64,000 bases of DNA, from positions 21,175-85,174 of the forward strand of contig NYZU01000008.1 of assembly GCA_002686055.1 (NCBI GenBank). The letters run 5' to 3'. Within the stretch, counting starts at the first letter, position 1; every line of letters begins with the position of its first letter. The position numbers and the translations under genes are program-made. Under the pieces are notes generated by a model that did no database searches, was not told the origin of the DNA, and was given only the letters and a program-made list of their open reading frames with translations. Source of the stretch: Oceanospirillaceae bacterium (GTDB lineage: Bacteria; Pseudomonadota; Gammaproteobacteria; Pseudomonadales; Balneatricaceae). Below, one piece after another: positions 43,083 to 52,809 of the stretch.

Positions 43083-46000
43083 TATTACCACCTTCTATAA
43101 TTGGTCCTTGCTTAATCTGAGACAGCCCATCCTGTTGCTTAATAAGTATGGCGGTTAAACGAAATTTATCGCGCGGCAATATCAACTCAGTTACTGGTTC
43201 CTCCGCCTTTATACCTTGCTCAAGCACGTCATTGGCCGAGATAGTATCGGGGACTAAATGCGGCATACTAAACAATAAGTTGCCATCCTTATTTATATTA
43301 ATGGCGTTAAAACCTTGTCCGCTAATCTGCAAAGCCTTACCTTTGATACGCATATCATTGCGCTCGGTTTTATCGCCTTGTGGCAAGGCTAATAACATAT
43401 CCTCTCTAGTTACGTTAATGGTCTTATTGGAGATCTTTTTATCAACCTCACCTGCATGCAATATTATTGGGATTTTTCGAGTAATGGCTTGGCGATCATA
43501 TTGATCAGTTACTTTAAGCTGTAATGAAAATTGCCCAGGTTTTGTTTGCATTCCATTATCGGAATCGCCAACCCAAAGAATAGGTTTAAACATTTCTTCA
43601 CGGCTTCCAGTAAAGGTTTTAACGGTTTTACCATTAACTTCTTCACGGATAATCACAGTCCAGTTGTTAATAAAGGCAGCAAAGTTGCTATGTAAATAGA
43701 TTTCAAAAGGCTCAACAAATAATTGTGAGGATGGATTTACAATGGCATGACCAAAAATTGCTAAATTCATTCTTGGCGAAGGTTTATCTGATAGTTGGCG
43801 TATAACCATGGTATTAGGTGTTATGCCATTACTATTTGCAGGCAATTGCACCCCAAAATTTACCTTCGATGGAATACCTGAGCGTATATCTACTAACTTT
43901 GATAAACGCCCCACCACTGAAGCGCCAACTGGCAAGCTTGTTTCATCAAGACGAATAACCATTCGTCCAGGGATCACATTAGGAAGATGATACTGGCCAT
44001 CTTGATCAACTTGTATTTGCTGTCCAGCCGAGGTGAACAAGCGCACGTTAGGTAATGGTTCTTCACCTTTAGTCTGCTGACCATCGCCATTGCGATCGTG
44101 GTACACCTTGCCAATGATCGTTGCAAGGTCAAATAAGGCACTGGGTACAACTTTTACACTAGCCTGGGACTCGGCTGATATAGGTATATCATCACTAGGA
44201 TCTACAGTAGCTAAAGTAGCCACTGCCATAGCTGTATTAATATATGTACCAAAATTCACACCAGAACCAATGGCTAACTGATATTGCAGTTGATGTTTAG
44301 CCCCTGATTCCAGATCGCCAAGGGCAAAGTGCAAACTATTGTCATTAATCTTTACTGGCTTAATCACTGCTCCATTATAGCGAGCAGAACCATCCACATA
44401 GCGAAAGCCTGGTGGTAATTTATCAGTAACACCAATAGCCTTTTGGGTAATACTTGAAACATTTTCTAGGGATACACTGTAAACCACTGTATCACCAACA
44501 GAGGCTTGTTTACGATTAGCCTGTTTATCAATTTTAATATCTTTGGGCACCACGAGAGGAATAGGTATAGATAATGATCCTTTTAGCACGACCATATTAA
44601 TGCCCAGATCAAGTGGTGAAATATAATCCTCAGCTGTTACCACTTTCTGCCCACTAAAAGGGATAGTTATATATTCAGTAAGGGCAACAAATTTTTTACC
44701 TGATAAACCCCAAAGTTTAAATTTATGCCCTGCTGGCCCACCTACTTTTAACTCGGGGCGTGAATCATCGATAAGCAAAGAATTATCATGGCCAAGTGGA
44801 TAGCCACTCACTTTATCCAAAAGATTATTCTTATAGGCGAGAAATACCAAATTAACCCGTTCTATAGTATTTTGGTCGGGGCTCCAAACGTAATCAGGCT
44901 TATTATCTCCATCAATATCAATATAAACATAGGTCTGACCACCCACATCCAGCACACCATCTTCGTCACCCAGATCAAGGTTGTCGACCGTAATGCTGGT
45001 CTCATCTTTCAGATCCAAGTCATTGCAATTACTGTAGTTTGAATTAGACGTAGTAGTATCAATTTTGGCCAGGCATCTCAGTTTGTCAAAAGACGCTTCT
45101 AGTATCTTTACTTCATCAATAATGTCTGGATTTTTAGCAATTAGGCCTTCAGAAAACGTGGGACGTTTTTCATTCGGATTCCTGCCATTTTCACTATTAA
45201 CCTTATTAACTAAAGCTTGGACTTGCATAGACATAGGGGGGTTATCAAAATCTTTATGCTCAGCAATAGCTCTTTGATAAGCAGCCAATAGATCTTCATG
45301 GATATTAACCAAACCGACCTGTAGTAACTGTTCTAATGATACGGTGATACCATTAGCATTCTGGTCACCACCAGTAGAAGCAGAATCTTCCAGAATCTCC
45401 GCCATAGCCAAGGCAAAATGCCTATTGACCTGATCAATTAACGCTTGCACCTCAGCCACTAGAACAGGATCAGAAAAACCATCATGCTCTTGAATAGCTT
45501 GTTGATATAGATCAAGTAATAGAATCTGAATATTTTGTAGGCCGCTTATGGCTTGTAACTGCGCCAAGCTAATCAATTCGCCATTTTTGTTATTGGCGCC
45601 ACTCACTGAATCTTCCAGAATTTCTTCTAAGGCTTGATGATGGGCCTCGGTATTAACCTGATCTATAAGTGTCTGAACTTCTTCGATAGTAGGCGGAGTG
45701 GAGAAGTCCTTTTTATTTTCTATCGCATGCTGATATTGCTCTAAAAGGTCAGGATTGACATTATTAGCTATAGTTTGTAATTGCTCTAGATTAATTTCAT
45801 TATCTGAGTCCAAAATATCAGCTAAGGCTTGATCACTGGCGGCAGAATTAACCAGGTTAACCAAAGCCTGAACTTGGTCTAAAGTTGGAGGATCAGAAAA
45901 GTTCTTATGGTTAGCAATCGCAGCCTGATATTGTACCAGTAACGAAGTATTAATATCCTCAGACAAAAGCTGCAACTGGGCCAAACTAATAGCAATACCG

Positions 46001-47112
46001 TTAGCATTACCCTGTCCACTAGGTGGTAGTGAATCCTCTAAAATTTCAGCTAATGCCTTAGTACTAAATCGATTATTGACTTCATCAACTAGAGCCTGCA
46101 CCTGAGCTATAGTTGGGGGTTCAGAAAAGTCCTTATGGTCAGCAATCTCATCCTGATATTCAGCCAAAAGCTTAGGATTAACATCTATAGCAACAGCTTG
46201 TAATTGTGACAGTGTTATAGGTTTCACTGATGGTGAGTTAAATTCGGCAGGGTCACCCGAACCTGAGTTATTAAATATATTCTGTAAAGATTCTTTAGCT
46301 ACGCGGTTAATACTTTCAATAATGGACTGAACTTCTGCAACAGTTGGGGGATTAGAAAAATTGCCTTCGATGGCAATTCGATGCTGATATTGGCTAAGTA
46401 ATTCAGACTGTATATTAGTAGCAACTAATTCGAGTTGGGCTAAACTTACTGAGACTGTATTTGCATTATTAGCCCCGCCAGATGAACGAGAATCTTCTAG
46501 TATCTCAAGTAACGCTGTCAGTTGATTAGAGGATTGAACAAGATCAACATCACGAATAATAACATTGCTTAAAACAACCTCTGCGTTGGTAGTATCAACG
46601 GTTGCATTCACACCGTCTTGAGTCGAACCAACCATTAGGTCAGTTTGTTCGTCACCCCTAAGTTGTAATAAATTATCAACTGTTTGTGTAACCCCTTTTT
46701 CAAGTAAAACTGTTTTTCCACCTGTTGTATCAATTTCAGTAAGATCGACAATTAATGAATGAAAATTATTATCGCCAGTGATTTTTGATACACCCGCGCC
46801 AGTAAGATAAATCTGGCTGTCGTTATGAATAAAGGTACCATCATTGTTCCAATCCCCTGATACACGCATCTGTGCGCCCGGGGCACCAGTCAAACTGCCG
46901 CTTCTATTAATGCTTAAATTACCATTGGTAATTAAAATCTCATTAACAGCAAGGTGAAGTTTCTCATTTGGCCCAATCGTTAGGTTGGCTTGGGACAAGC
47001 CCATAGGTACCAATAAAAGAATGGCTAGAGCTTGGCATTGAAATTTACAAAAAAAACTTGCAAAGAACTGATAAAGTTTGCGTGATAATAACTTTAAATA
47101 GATTTTAATCAT
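43075..47112 (-). CDS. Giant secreted repeat protein with DUF11 and SdrB-like domains
   Basis: 1345 aa from the ATG at 47112 (12 more if the one at 47148 is used; neither has a good Shine-Dalgarno). Signal peptide ending GLSQA, a beta-solenoid-like N-terminal part (GDWNNDGTFIHND), six imperfect repeats of 65-78 residues (about 196-644), a Ca-binding-looking stretch (DIDGDNKPDYVW), a DUF11 domain (about 860-975, VGDTVVYSVSLENVSS), an SdrB-like domain (GKVYHDRNGDGQQTKGEEPLPNVRLF) and a C-terminal beta domain. No LPXTG or T1SS/T9SS tail is seen. The downstream SPOR protein is its probable partner. Likely a surface adhesin or filament; inference. Confidence 0.75.
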   Translation of the reverse strand: MIKIYLKLLSRKLYQFFASFFCKFQCQALAILLLVPMGLSQANLTIGPNEKLHLAVNEILITNGNLSINRSGSLTGAPGAQMRVSGDWNNDGTFIHNDSQIYLTGAGVSKITGDNNFHSLIVDLTEIDTTGGKTVLLEKGVTQTVDNLLQLRGDEQTDLMVGSTQDGVNATVDTTNAEVVLSNVIIRDVDLVQSSNQLTALLEILEDSRSSGGANNANTVSVSLAQLELVATNIQSELLSQYQHRIAIEGNFSNPPTVAEVQSIIESINRVAKESLQNIFNNSGSGDPAEFNSPSVKPITLSQLQAVAIDVNPKLLAEYQDEIADHKDFSEPPTIAQVQALVDEVNNRFSTKALAEILEDSLPPSGQGNANGIAISLAQLQLLSEDINTSLLVQYQAAIANHKNFSDPPTLDQVQALVNLVNSAASDQALADILDSDNEINLEQLQTIANNVNPDLLEQYQHAIENKKDFSTPPTIEEVQTLIDQVNTEAHHQALEEILEDSVSGANNKNGELISLAQLQAISGLQNIQILLLDLYQQAIQEHDGFSDPVLVAEVQALIDQVNRHFALAMAEILEDSASTGGDQNANGITVSLEQLLQVGLVNIHEDLLAAYQRAIAEHKDFDNPPMSMQVQALVNKVNSENGRNPNEKRPTFSEGLIAKNPDIIDEVKILEASFDKLRCLAKIDTTTSNSNYSNCNDLDLKDETSITVDNLDLGDEDGVLDVGGQTYVYIDIDGDNKPDYVWSPDQNTIERVNLVFLAYKNNLLDKVSGYPLGHDNSLLIDDSRPELKVGGPAGHKFKLWGLSGKKFVALTEYITIPFSGQKVVTAEDYISPLDLGINMVVLKGSLSIPIPLVVPKDIKIDKQANRKQASVGDTVVYSVSLENVSSITQKAIGVTDKLPPGFRYVDGSARYNGAVIKPVKINDNSLHFALGDLESGAKHQLQYQLAIGSGVNFGTYINTAMAVATLATVDPSDDIPISAESQASVKVVPSALFDLATIIGKVYHDRNGDGQQTKGEEPLPNVRLFTSAGQQIQVDQDGQYHLPNVIPGRMVIRLDETSLPVGASVVGRLSKLVDIRSGIPSKVNFGVQLPANSNGITPNTMVIRQLSDKPSPRMNLAIFGHAIVNPSSQLFVEPFEIYLHSNFAAFINNWTVIIREEVNGKTVKTFTGSREEMFKPILWVGDSDNGMQTKPGQFSLQLKVTDQYDRQAITRKIPIILHAGEVDKKISNKTINVTREDMLLALPQGDKTERNDMRIKGKALQISGQGFNAININKDGNLLFSMPHLVPDTISANDVLEQGIKAEEPVTELILPRDKFRLTAILIKQQDGLSQIKQGPIIEGGNNE
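45180..46525 (-). repeat. Six tandem protein-level repeats
   Basis: Each unit follows the pattern L-x-EILEDS, a Gly/Asn-rich linker of variable length, ISLAQLQ-x(2)-A, N-x(3)-LL-x-QYQ-x-AI, HKDFS-x-PPT and VQALVDQVN. Unit 4 has a shortened linker and unit 2 a divergent start. Similarity is at the protein level; DNA copies have drifted, so this is an old expansion. The LQ-x(n)-YQ-x-AI-x(n)-VQA pattern resembles GA-like modules of marine bacterial adhesins. Confidence 0.8.
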
Positions 47113-47148
47113 CTGATAAATTTTGTACAAAAGACAACAAGCCATCAT

Positions 47149-47462
47149 TTCTATAAACGATTAGCTAGAGTTGTAATAATAATGATTAAATATAGTTAAG
47201 GGCTGGCCAATTAGCCAATTTTTTAATTATTATTTTATTTATCATTTAAAATATTAGAGACGTCTTAGATAGACTAGATCAATATTTAGACAACATATTT
47301 CTTAGACAGATTGAAGATAATGTAGCAATAGAGAATTACCCTGCAAGCCCATTAGCCATTAAAAACTATGGGTTACACTTTATAATAAGCGCCTATTGTA
47401 TCCAAAAAACTTCAATTAATGCTAAGAGTGCAAAATTAATTCGTTTCTTGGCACACGAGTTG
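47149..47462. other. 314-bp AT-rich spacer upstream of the envelope operon
   Basis: No ORF, RNA gene or clear terminator. It must contain the promoter of the minus-strand envelope operon, but no convincing -35/-10 pair stands out. Confidence 0.4.
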
Positions 47463-47909
47463 CTACCAAGTGCCTTTATTCGGCATAGATAACCATGGTT
47501 CCATTGGTTCAAGGCGTTCATTAGCCTGAATCAACTCCACAGAGACATTATCAGGAGACTTAACAAAGGCCATATGCCCATCACGTGGCGGCCTATTGAT
47601 GGTAATACCTGCATCAAGCAGACGCTGGCAAACGGCATAAATATCATCCACATTATAAGCCACATGCCCCCAACTTCGACCTGTATCCATAGGTTCTGGG
47701 TCGGGATCCCAATTATGAGTCAATTCTAACTCTGGGGCCCGCACAGCCCGCGCCTGTTCAGCATCTTCTGGGGCAGCCAGAAACACTAGGGTAAAGCGCC
47801 CTGAGGGATAATCATTACGTCGAATTTCTTCCAAGCCTAACTTGTTACACCAAAAATCCAAAGAGGCTTCCAAGTCAGTTACTCTTATCATGGTATGACG
47901 ATAACGCAT
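47463..47909 (-). CDS. gloA: Glyoxalase I-type VOC protein
   Basis: 148 aa, two beta-alpha-beta-beta-beta modules. Probable metal ligands are all visible: His in MRYRHTMIRV, Glu in PELELTHNW, His in WGHVAYNV and Glu in VSVELIQ. ELTHNWD and GHMAFVKSPDN are typical of lactoylglutathione lyase, which isomerises the methylglyoxal-glutathione hemithioacetal. Single gene. Confidence 0.88.
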   Translation of the reverse strand: MRYRHTMIRVTDLEASLDFWCNKLGLEEIRRNDYPSGRFTLVFLAAPEDAEQARAVRAPELELTHNWDPDPEPMDTGRSWGHVAYNVDDIYAVCQRLLDAGITINRPPRDGHMAFVKSPDNVSVELIQANERLEPMEPWLSMPNKGTW

Positions 47910-47987
47910 ATAACACCCTCAAAATATAAATATTCTTGTTACTAATGGTTATAGTAACAATCAATATGGATGGATAACAATTACAAA

Positions 47988-48016
47988 ATAAAAAACGCAA
48001 GCTAAGCTTGCGTTTT
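47988..48016 (-). terminator. Terminator of the mmsA operon
   Basis: ACGCAAGC-taa-GCTTGCGT, an 8-bp stem, followed on the minus strand by TTTTTATTTT. It lies 23 bases after the mmsA stop. Confidence 0.88.
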
Positions 48017-48038
48017 CTTTAGCTAAAAGGTGGCTATA

Positions 48039-49538
48039 TTAACTTGGGAATGAGAATTGGCTTCCCTCTCGTACACCACTCGAAGGCCATCTTTGCGTTA
48101 TCGTCTTTCGCCGAGTGTAGAAACGAATTGAATCTGGACCATGGGCACTTAGATCACCAAATAAGGAGCGTTTCCAGCCACCAAAGCTGTGATAAGCCAC
48201 CGGTACTGGCAAGGGTACGTTAATACCTACCATACCCACTTTGATATTATCAGCAAAGTAACGAGCCGCCTCTCCATCGCGAGTAAACAAACAGGTACCA
48301 TTACCAAATTCATGATCATCAATCAGTTGCATAGCTTGCTGCATCGACTCAGCCCGCACCACACAAAGAACAGGCCCAAAAATTTCTTCCTGATAAACAG
48401 TCATCTCTTGGGTAACGCGGTCAAATAAAGTGCCACCAATAAAATAACCATTTTCATGTCCATCAACCACGATGCCACGACCATCAACAACCAGCTCAGC
48501 ACCTTGCTCAACACCTTGGGTAATTAATCCTTGTATGCGTTCCTGAGACATTTTGGTAATCAATGGACCCATTTGATTACTGGTATCAGTACCATTACCG
48601 ATTTTTAAGCTGGCTACCTGTGGCTCTAATTTAGCAACTAACTCATCAGCAGTTTGATCACCAACACAAACCACAACAGAAATAGCCATACAACGCTCAC
48701 CACAAGAACCATAAGCGGCACCCATTAGGGCATTAACAGCATTGTCTATATCTGCGTCAGGCATCACAATAGCATGATTCTTGGCTCCACCAAGAGCCTG
48801 TACACGCTTACCATTAGCTGTGCCCTGACTATATATATACTCAGCAATGGGCGTGGAACCAACAAAGCTAACAGCCTGCACACGCTCATCTTCTAAAATA
48901 GTATCAACGGCTTCTTTATCGCCATTAACCACGTTAAATACACCATCAGGTAAACCAGCTTGCTTGAGCAACTCCGCCACTAACATGGGCGCAGAGGGAT
49001 CACGCTCAGAAGGCTTTAAAATAAATGTATTGCCACAAATCAAGGCCATAGGGAACATCCACATAGGCACCATAGCAGGAAAATTAAACGGCGTAATACC
49101 AGCTACCACACCAAGAGCTTGAAATTCAGACCAACTATCAATAGCCGGACCAACATTTTTACTATGTTCACCCTTAAGTAGTTCGGGGCCACCACAGGCA
49201 TACTCAACTACTTCAATACCTCGAGTTAATTCACCCATGGCATCATCTAACACTTTGCCATGTTCATCGGTAATTAAACGGCAAATTTGTTCGGCATTTT
49301 CTTCCAATAATTGTTTAAAGCGAAACATAACTCGCGCACGTTTCATGGGAGGTGTATTACGCCATGCTGGGAAGGCGGCCTGTGCCGCAGCAATTGCTTC
49401 TTCTACAGTGTTTTTACTGGCTAGAGCAACCTGTTTGGTTACCGCACCTGTGGCAGGATTAAATACATCCTGAGTACGGTCGCCCTGTCCTTGAAATTGG
49501 CTACCATTTATCATGTGTCCTACAACTTGCATGCTCAT
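48039..49538 (-). CDS. mmsA: (Methyl)malonate-semialdehyde dehydrogenase, CoA-acylating
   Basis: 499 aa. Aldehyde dehydrogenase with the MmsA-specific active site YGSCGERCMAISV (catalytic Cys near residue 284) and ITPFNFPAMVPMWMFPMA. It converts malonate semialdehyde to acetyl-CoA, or methylmalonate semialdehyde to propionyl-CoA. The DMSP-cluster enzyme DddC is of the same family and cannot be excluded by sequence. The beta-alanine aminotransferase upstream produces malonate semialdehyde, so the acetyl-CoA role fits best. Last gene of a two-gene operon with its own terminator. Confidence 0.94.
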   Translation of the reverse strand: MSMQVVGHMINGSQFQGQGDRTQDVFNPATGAVTKQVALASKNTVEEAIAAAQAAFPAWRNTPPMKRARVMFRFKQLLEENAEQICRLITDEHGKVLDDAMGELTRGIEVVEYACGGPELLKGEHSKNVGPAIDSWSEFQALGVVAGITPFNFPAMVPMWMFPMALICGNTFILKPSERDPSAPMLVAELLKQAGLPDGVFNVVNGDKEAVDTILEDERVQAVSFVGSTPIAEYIYSQGTANGKRVQALGGAKNHAIVMPDADIDNAVNALMGAAYGSCGERCMAISVVVCVGDQTADELVAKLEPQVASLKIGNGTDTSNQMGPLITKMSQERIQGLITQGVEQGAELVVDGRGIVVDGHENGYFIGGTLFDRVTQEMTVYQEEIFGPVLCVVRAESMQQAMQLIDDHEFGNGTCLFTRDGEAARYFADNIKVGMVGINVPLPVPVAYHSFGGWKRSLFGDLSAHGPDSIRFYTRRKTITQRWPSSGVREGSQFSFPS

Positions 49539-49625
49539 ATTCCTCGATTATCTAAGTTGCTAAAAATCATTATTCAGGTGCTAGGTATTAAGCATATTTA
49601 GCTTAAACAATCTTACCTAGCAGGC

Positions 49626-50969
49626 CTATTCGTTACCCAGTTCTTGAATTGACTCACCTAAGGCATTAATCACCCTGTCAATTTCTGTTTCTTCAACAGT
49701 AAATGGTAGCCCCAGTTGCACCGTATCGCCACCATAACGCACATAGAAGCCCTTTTGCCAGCATTTCATGGCAATTTGATAGGGCCTTAAAGCTGGCTCG
49801 CCTGGCGCTGCAGCAATAGTTAAACCAGCTGCCAAACCATAATTGCGAATATCTACAATATGTTGCAACCCTTTTAAACCATGCACCATAGTTTCAAATT
49901 TAGGTGCCATAGTTTTAACCCGTGCCACCAGCTGCTCGCGTTCCAGAATATCCAATGCTGCCAGAGCTGCAGCACAGGCTACTGGGTGACCAGAATAAGT
50001 ATAGCCGTGGGGCAACTCCAACATATACTCAGGTCCACCCTTATCCATAAAGGTATCGTAAATTTCCTGCTTGGCTATAACCGCGCCCATGGGAACAACA
50101 CCATTAGTCAGTTGCTTAGCCGTGGTCATCAAATCAGGTGTCACACCAAACTCAGCCGCTCCAGTATAGCTTCCTACCCGCCCAAAACCAGTAATCACCT
50201 CATCAAAAATCAATAAAATATTGTGTTGATCACAAATTTTTCTTAGGCGCTTTAAATAACCCACAGGCGGTGGAATTACCCCAGCTGAGCCTGCCATAGG
50301 TTCGACAATGACCGCTGCTATATTACTCGCGTCATGCAACATAATCTGTTGCTCTAGCTCATTCGCAAGGTGCTCACCACTAGTCGGCATGCCTCGCGAA
50401 AAGCTATTCTCTGATAACATGGTATGAGCAAGATGTATAGCATCAATACCTTGACCATAGAGGGCTCGGTTAGGTGCTAGTCCACCGACACTAATGCCAC
50501 CAAAATTGACCCCATGATAGCCTTTAGCGCGACCAATAAGCCGGGTCTTACTTGCCTGACCATGTTTACGCCAATAAGCCCGAGCAATTTTTAATGCTGT
50601 CTCTACAGATTCGGATCCCGAACCCGTAAAAAAGACCCGATTAAGTCCCTCAGGCATCAACTCAACTATACGGTTAGCCAGTTCAAAGGACTTGGGTTGA
50701 CCAAACTGAAATCCAGGGGAATAGTCTAAAGTTCGTGCTTGCTGAGCTATTGCCTCAGCGATTTCCTCACGGCCATGGCCTAGGCCACAGGTCCACAAAC
50801 CAGACAAACCATCAAATATTTGCCGTCCTTCAGCATCCGTATAATATCTGCCTTGAGCGGCAACCATCATACGCGGGTCTTTTTTAAACTGACGATTGGC
50901 CGTAAAAGGCATCCAGTGGGCTTGTAACTGCTCCTCAGACAAACCAGCACTTTGATCGGTAAAAGCCAT
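49626..50969 (-). CDS. Beta-alanine--pyruvate aminotransferase
   Basis: 447 aa, class III aminotransferase. HWMPFTANRQFKKDPRMM, FTGSGSESVETALKIARAYWR, YHGVNFGGISVGG, IFDEVITGFGRVG and the PLP lysine in MTTAKQLTNG (about residue 285) match the omega-amino acid:pyruvate group. It transfers the amino group of beta-alanine to pyruvate, giving malonate semialdehyde and alanine. The dehydrogenase for the product is next in the operon, and a divergent LysR regulator lies 132 bases upstream. Confidence 0.92.
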   Translation of the reverse strand: MAFTDQSAGLSEEQLQAHWMPFTANRQFKKDPRMMVAAQGRYYTDAEGRQIFDGLSGLWTCGLGHGREEIAEAIAQQARTLDYSPGFQFGQPKSFELANRIVELMPEGLNRVFFTGSGSESVETALKIARAYWRKHGQASKTRLIGRAKGYHGVNFGGISVGGLAPNRALYGQGIDAIHLAHTMLSENSFSRGMPTSGEHLANELEQQIMLHDASNIAAVIVEPMAGSAGVIPPPVGYLKRLRKICDQHNILLIFDEVITGFGRVGSYTGAAEFGVTPDLMTTAKQLTNGVVPMGAVIAKQEIYDTFMDKGGPEYMLELPHGYTYSGHPVACAAALAALDILEREQLVARVKTMAPKFETMVHGLKGLQHIVDIRNYGLAAGLTIAAAPGEPALRPYQIAMKCWQKGFYVRYGGDTVQLGLPFTVEETEIDRVINALGESIQELGNE

Positions 50970-51020
50970 GGTGTATCTCCAGCAACTGGCTAATATAAGT
51001 GCTTTATTTTGCCTGATTAT

Positions 51021-51066
51021 TAAATTAACTTAAATATGATATTATTTAATATTAATTAAGTATTTA
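51021..51066. promoter_or_regulatory. AT-rich dyad between aminotransferase and LysR gene
   Basis: CTTAA at 51029-51033 and TTAAG at 51056-51060 flank an almost pure AT stretch with smaller TTAAT/ATTAA dyads. Its position between a LysR gene and its divergent target is where a LysR-binding site is expected. Low specificity. Confidence 0.3.
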
Positions 51067-51101
51067 CTTACTTTTAGTTATTCTCAATAAGAGCCCCAAA
51101 A

Positions 51102-52043
51102 ATGGTCACCAATAATCCCCCCCATAATCCACAACTAAAAGGTTTGGCAGACACCGATTTACGCCTACTAAGAATTTTTAAGGCCGTTGTGGAAGCTGGC
51201 GGTTTTGCAGCGGCTGAGGTAGGGCTAAATATCAGTCGTGCTGCTATAAGTATGGCTATATCTGATTTGGAAACACGGCTTAAGCTGCGTCTCTGTATTC
51301 GCGGACGAGCAGGCTTTTCCATGACCCAAGAAGGTGAGGAAGTTTATCAGTCTGCCTTACAGCTGTTTACCGCCATCGAATCATTCCGCACAGACGTTAA
51401 TAGTTTACATAATGAATTACATGGTGAATTTAATATTGGTATTACTGATAATTTAGTCACCATGCCACATATGCATATTACCAATAGCCTTGGACAGCTA
51501 AAAAAGCAGGGGCCACAAGTACAGATAAATATTAGTATGATGCCCTCTAAGCGGATTGAGCAAAGTATTTTGGATGGTTACTTGCATGCTGGGGTGGTAA
51601 CCAATAGTCACCGCCTGCCGGAATTAGAATATCTCCCCCTTTACAGTGAAAGATCACTACTTTATTGCAGTGAGGATCACACCCTCTTCGGTCTAGATCT
51701 TAAATCCACCGATATCCGCAAGATAGCCACTTATGATGCTATAGCGCCCGCCTATGCCCAGAGTGCGGAAATTAAAAAGCATTATCAAAAACTAAATACA
51801 ACAGCCACTGCCACAGACCGAGAAGGCATCGCGTTTCTTATTCTTACTGGTGCCTATATTGGTTACCTACCTGAACATTTTGCTCAGCAATGGGTGAATC
51901 AACAACGTATGCGTCCCCTATTACCCCAACATTATTTCTTTGATACCGACTTCTCAGTTATTACCCGTAAAGGCCGGCGTCAAAATTCCATTCTTAATTA
52001 CTGGCTAAAGTCGTTAAAGTCTAATAATCCATCACCTAAATAG
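51102..52043 (+). CDS. LysR-type regulator of the beta-alanine operon
   Basis: 313 aa. N-terminal winged HTH (residues 20-80: LLRIFKAVVEAGGFAAAEVGLNISRAAISMAISDLE), then a periplasmic-binding-protein-like effector domain (about 100-300). Divergent from the aminotransferase-mmsA operon, the normal arrangement for a LysR activator of the neighbouring genes; the inducer is probably beta-alanine or malonate semialdehyde. The Shine-Dalgarno is weak (AAGAG about ten bases ahead). Confidence 0.9.
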   Translation: MVTNNPPHNPQLKGLADTDLRLLRIFKAVVEAGGFAAAEVGLNISRAAISMAISDLETRLKLRLCIRGRAGFSMTQEGEEVYQSALQLFTAIESFRTDVNSLHNELHGEFNIGITDNLVTMPHMHITNSLGQLKKQGPQVQINISMMPSKRIEQSILDGYLHAGVVTNSHRLPELEYLPLYSERSLLYCSEDHTLFGLDLKSTDIRKIATYDAIAPAYAQSAEIKKHYQKLNTTATATDREGIAFLILTGAYIGYLPEHFAQQWVNQQRMRPLLPQHYFFDTDFSVITRKGRRQNSILNYWLKSLKSNNPSPK

Positions 52044-52175
52044 ATAAATTGCCGCCTCTTGTAACGGTATTTATCTAGTCTAAAAGTGAAACAAAACATC
52101 TTGGACTGGTTTCCAAAGCGAGTTTATGAAATGATAGAGCTAAGTATAACTAGCAGGAACTCATCTACATAACCC

Positions 52176-52772
52176 ATGCATCCACCATCCAAAGCCATGT
52201 TAATGGCACGACTTGATAAATTTCTGGCGCATAATCCATTGCCAGAAAATTTATGGGTGTTTGCCTATGGTTCCCTGTTATGGAACCCAGAAATGGATAT
52301 TCTGGAGAGTCGGCGAGCCTTATTACTAGGCTATAAACGCGGCTTTAACTTACTGTCTACGGTTCACAGAGGTACACCTGAAGATCCAGGGCTCGTATTA
52401 TCTTTGCGCAGTGGTGGCCATTGTGAAGGGCTAGTATTTAAGATAAACCCTGAAACTAGAGATGCCGATTTTACCAATCTCTGGTTACGTGAAATGGTGT
52501 CTTTATTTTATCAACCCAAATGGTGTGATGTAGATACGGCAAAAGGAACGATAAAGGCCATTACCTTTGTCGCAGATATGGAGAGTGAACAATTTGTGGA
52601 TTTTAATGAGGACACAACAGCCCAAATGATTCATCAGGCCCATGGCCAACGTGGGCCGAATATTGATTACTTTAACAATACCCATAACCATTTAGAGTCA
52701 ATGGGAATTAAAGACCCTCTGTTTACTTCTTTAGCTGAACATATCGATAGCTTAGAAGAAAATACCCTCTAA
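52176..52772 (+). CDS. chaC: ChaC-type gamma-glutamylcyclotransferase
   Basis: 198 aa. WVFAYGSLLWNPEM is the substrate-binding motif of the family, and the catalytic Glu lies in LWLREMVSLFYQP. ChaC enzymes cleave glutathione to 5-oxoproline and Cys-Gly. Met1, Met8 and Met10 are possible starts. Alone, convergent with marR. Confidence 0.9.
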   Translation: MHPPSKAMLMARLDKFLAHNPLPENLWVFAYGSLLWNPEMDILESRRALLLGYKRGFNLLSTVHRGTPEDPGLVLSLRSGGHCEGLVFKINPETRDADFTNLWLREMVSLFYQPKWCDVDTAKGTIKAITFVADMESEQFVDFNEDTTAQMIHQAHGQRGPNIDYFNNTHNHLESMGIKDPLFTSLAEHIDSLEENTL

Positions 52773-52809
52773 TATCAGCAGCACAATAACCCTACTTATT
52801 TTAACGCCC

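Noticed and set aside
43148-45277. Plus-strand ORFs of 60-118 aa inside the giant envelope gene
   Set aside because: They are antisense to a long open frame with convincing protein domains and show no start signals.
45180-46525. Regular repeats that might suggest a CRISPR array
   Set aside because: Periodicity is about 195-235 bp, units are imperfect and in one open reading frame; there are no identical short repeats or spacers and no cas genes.
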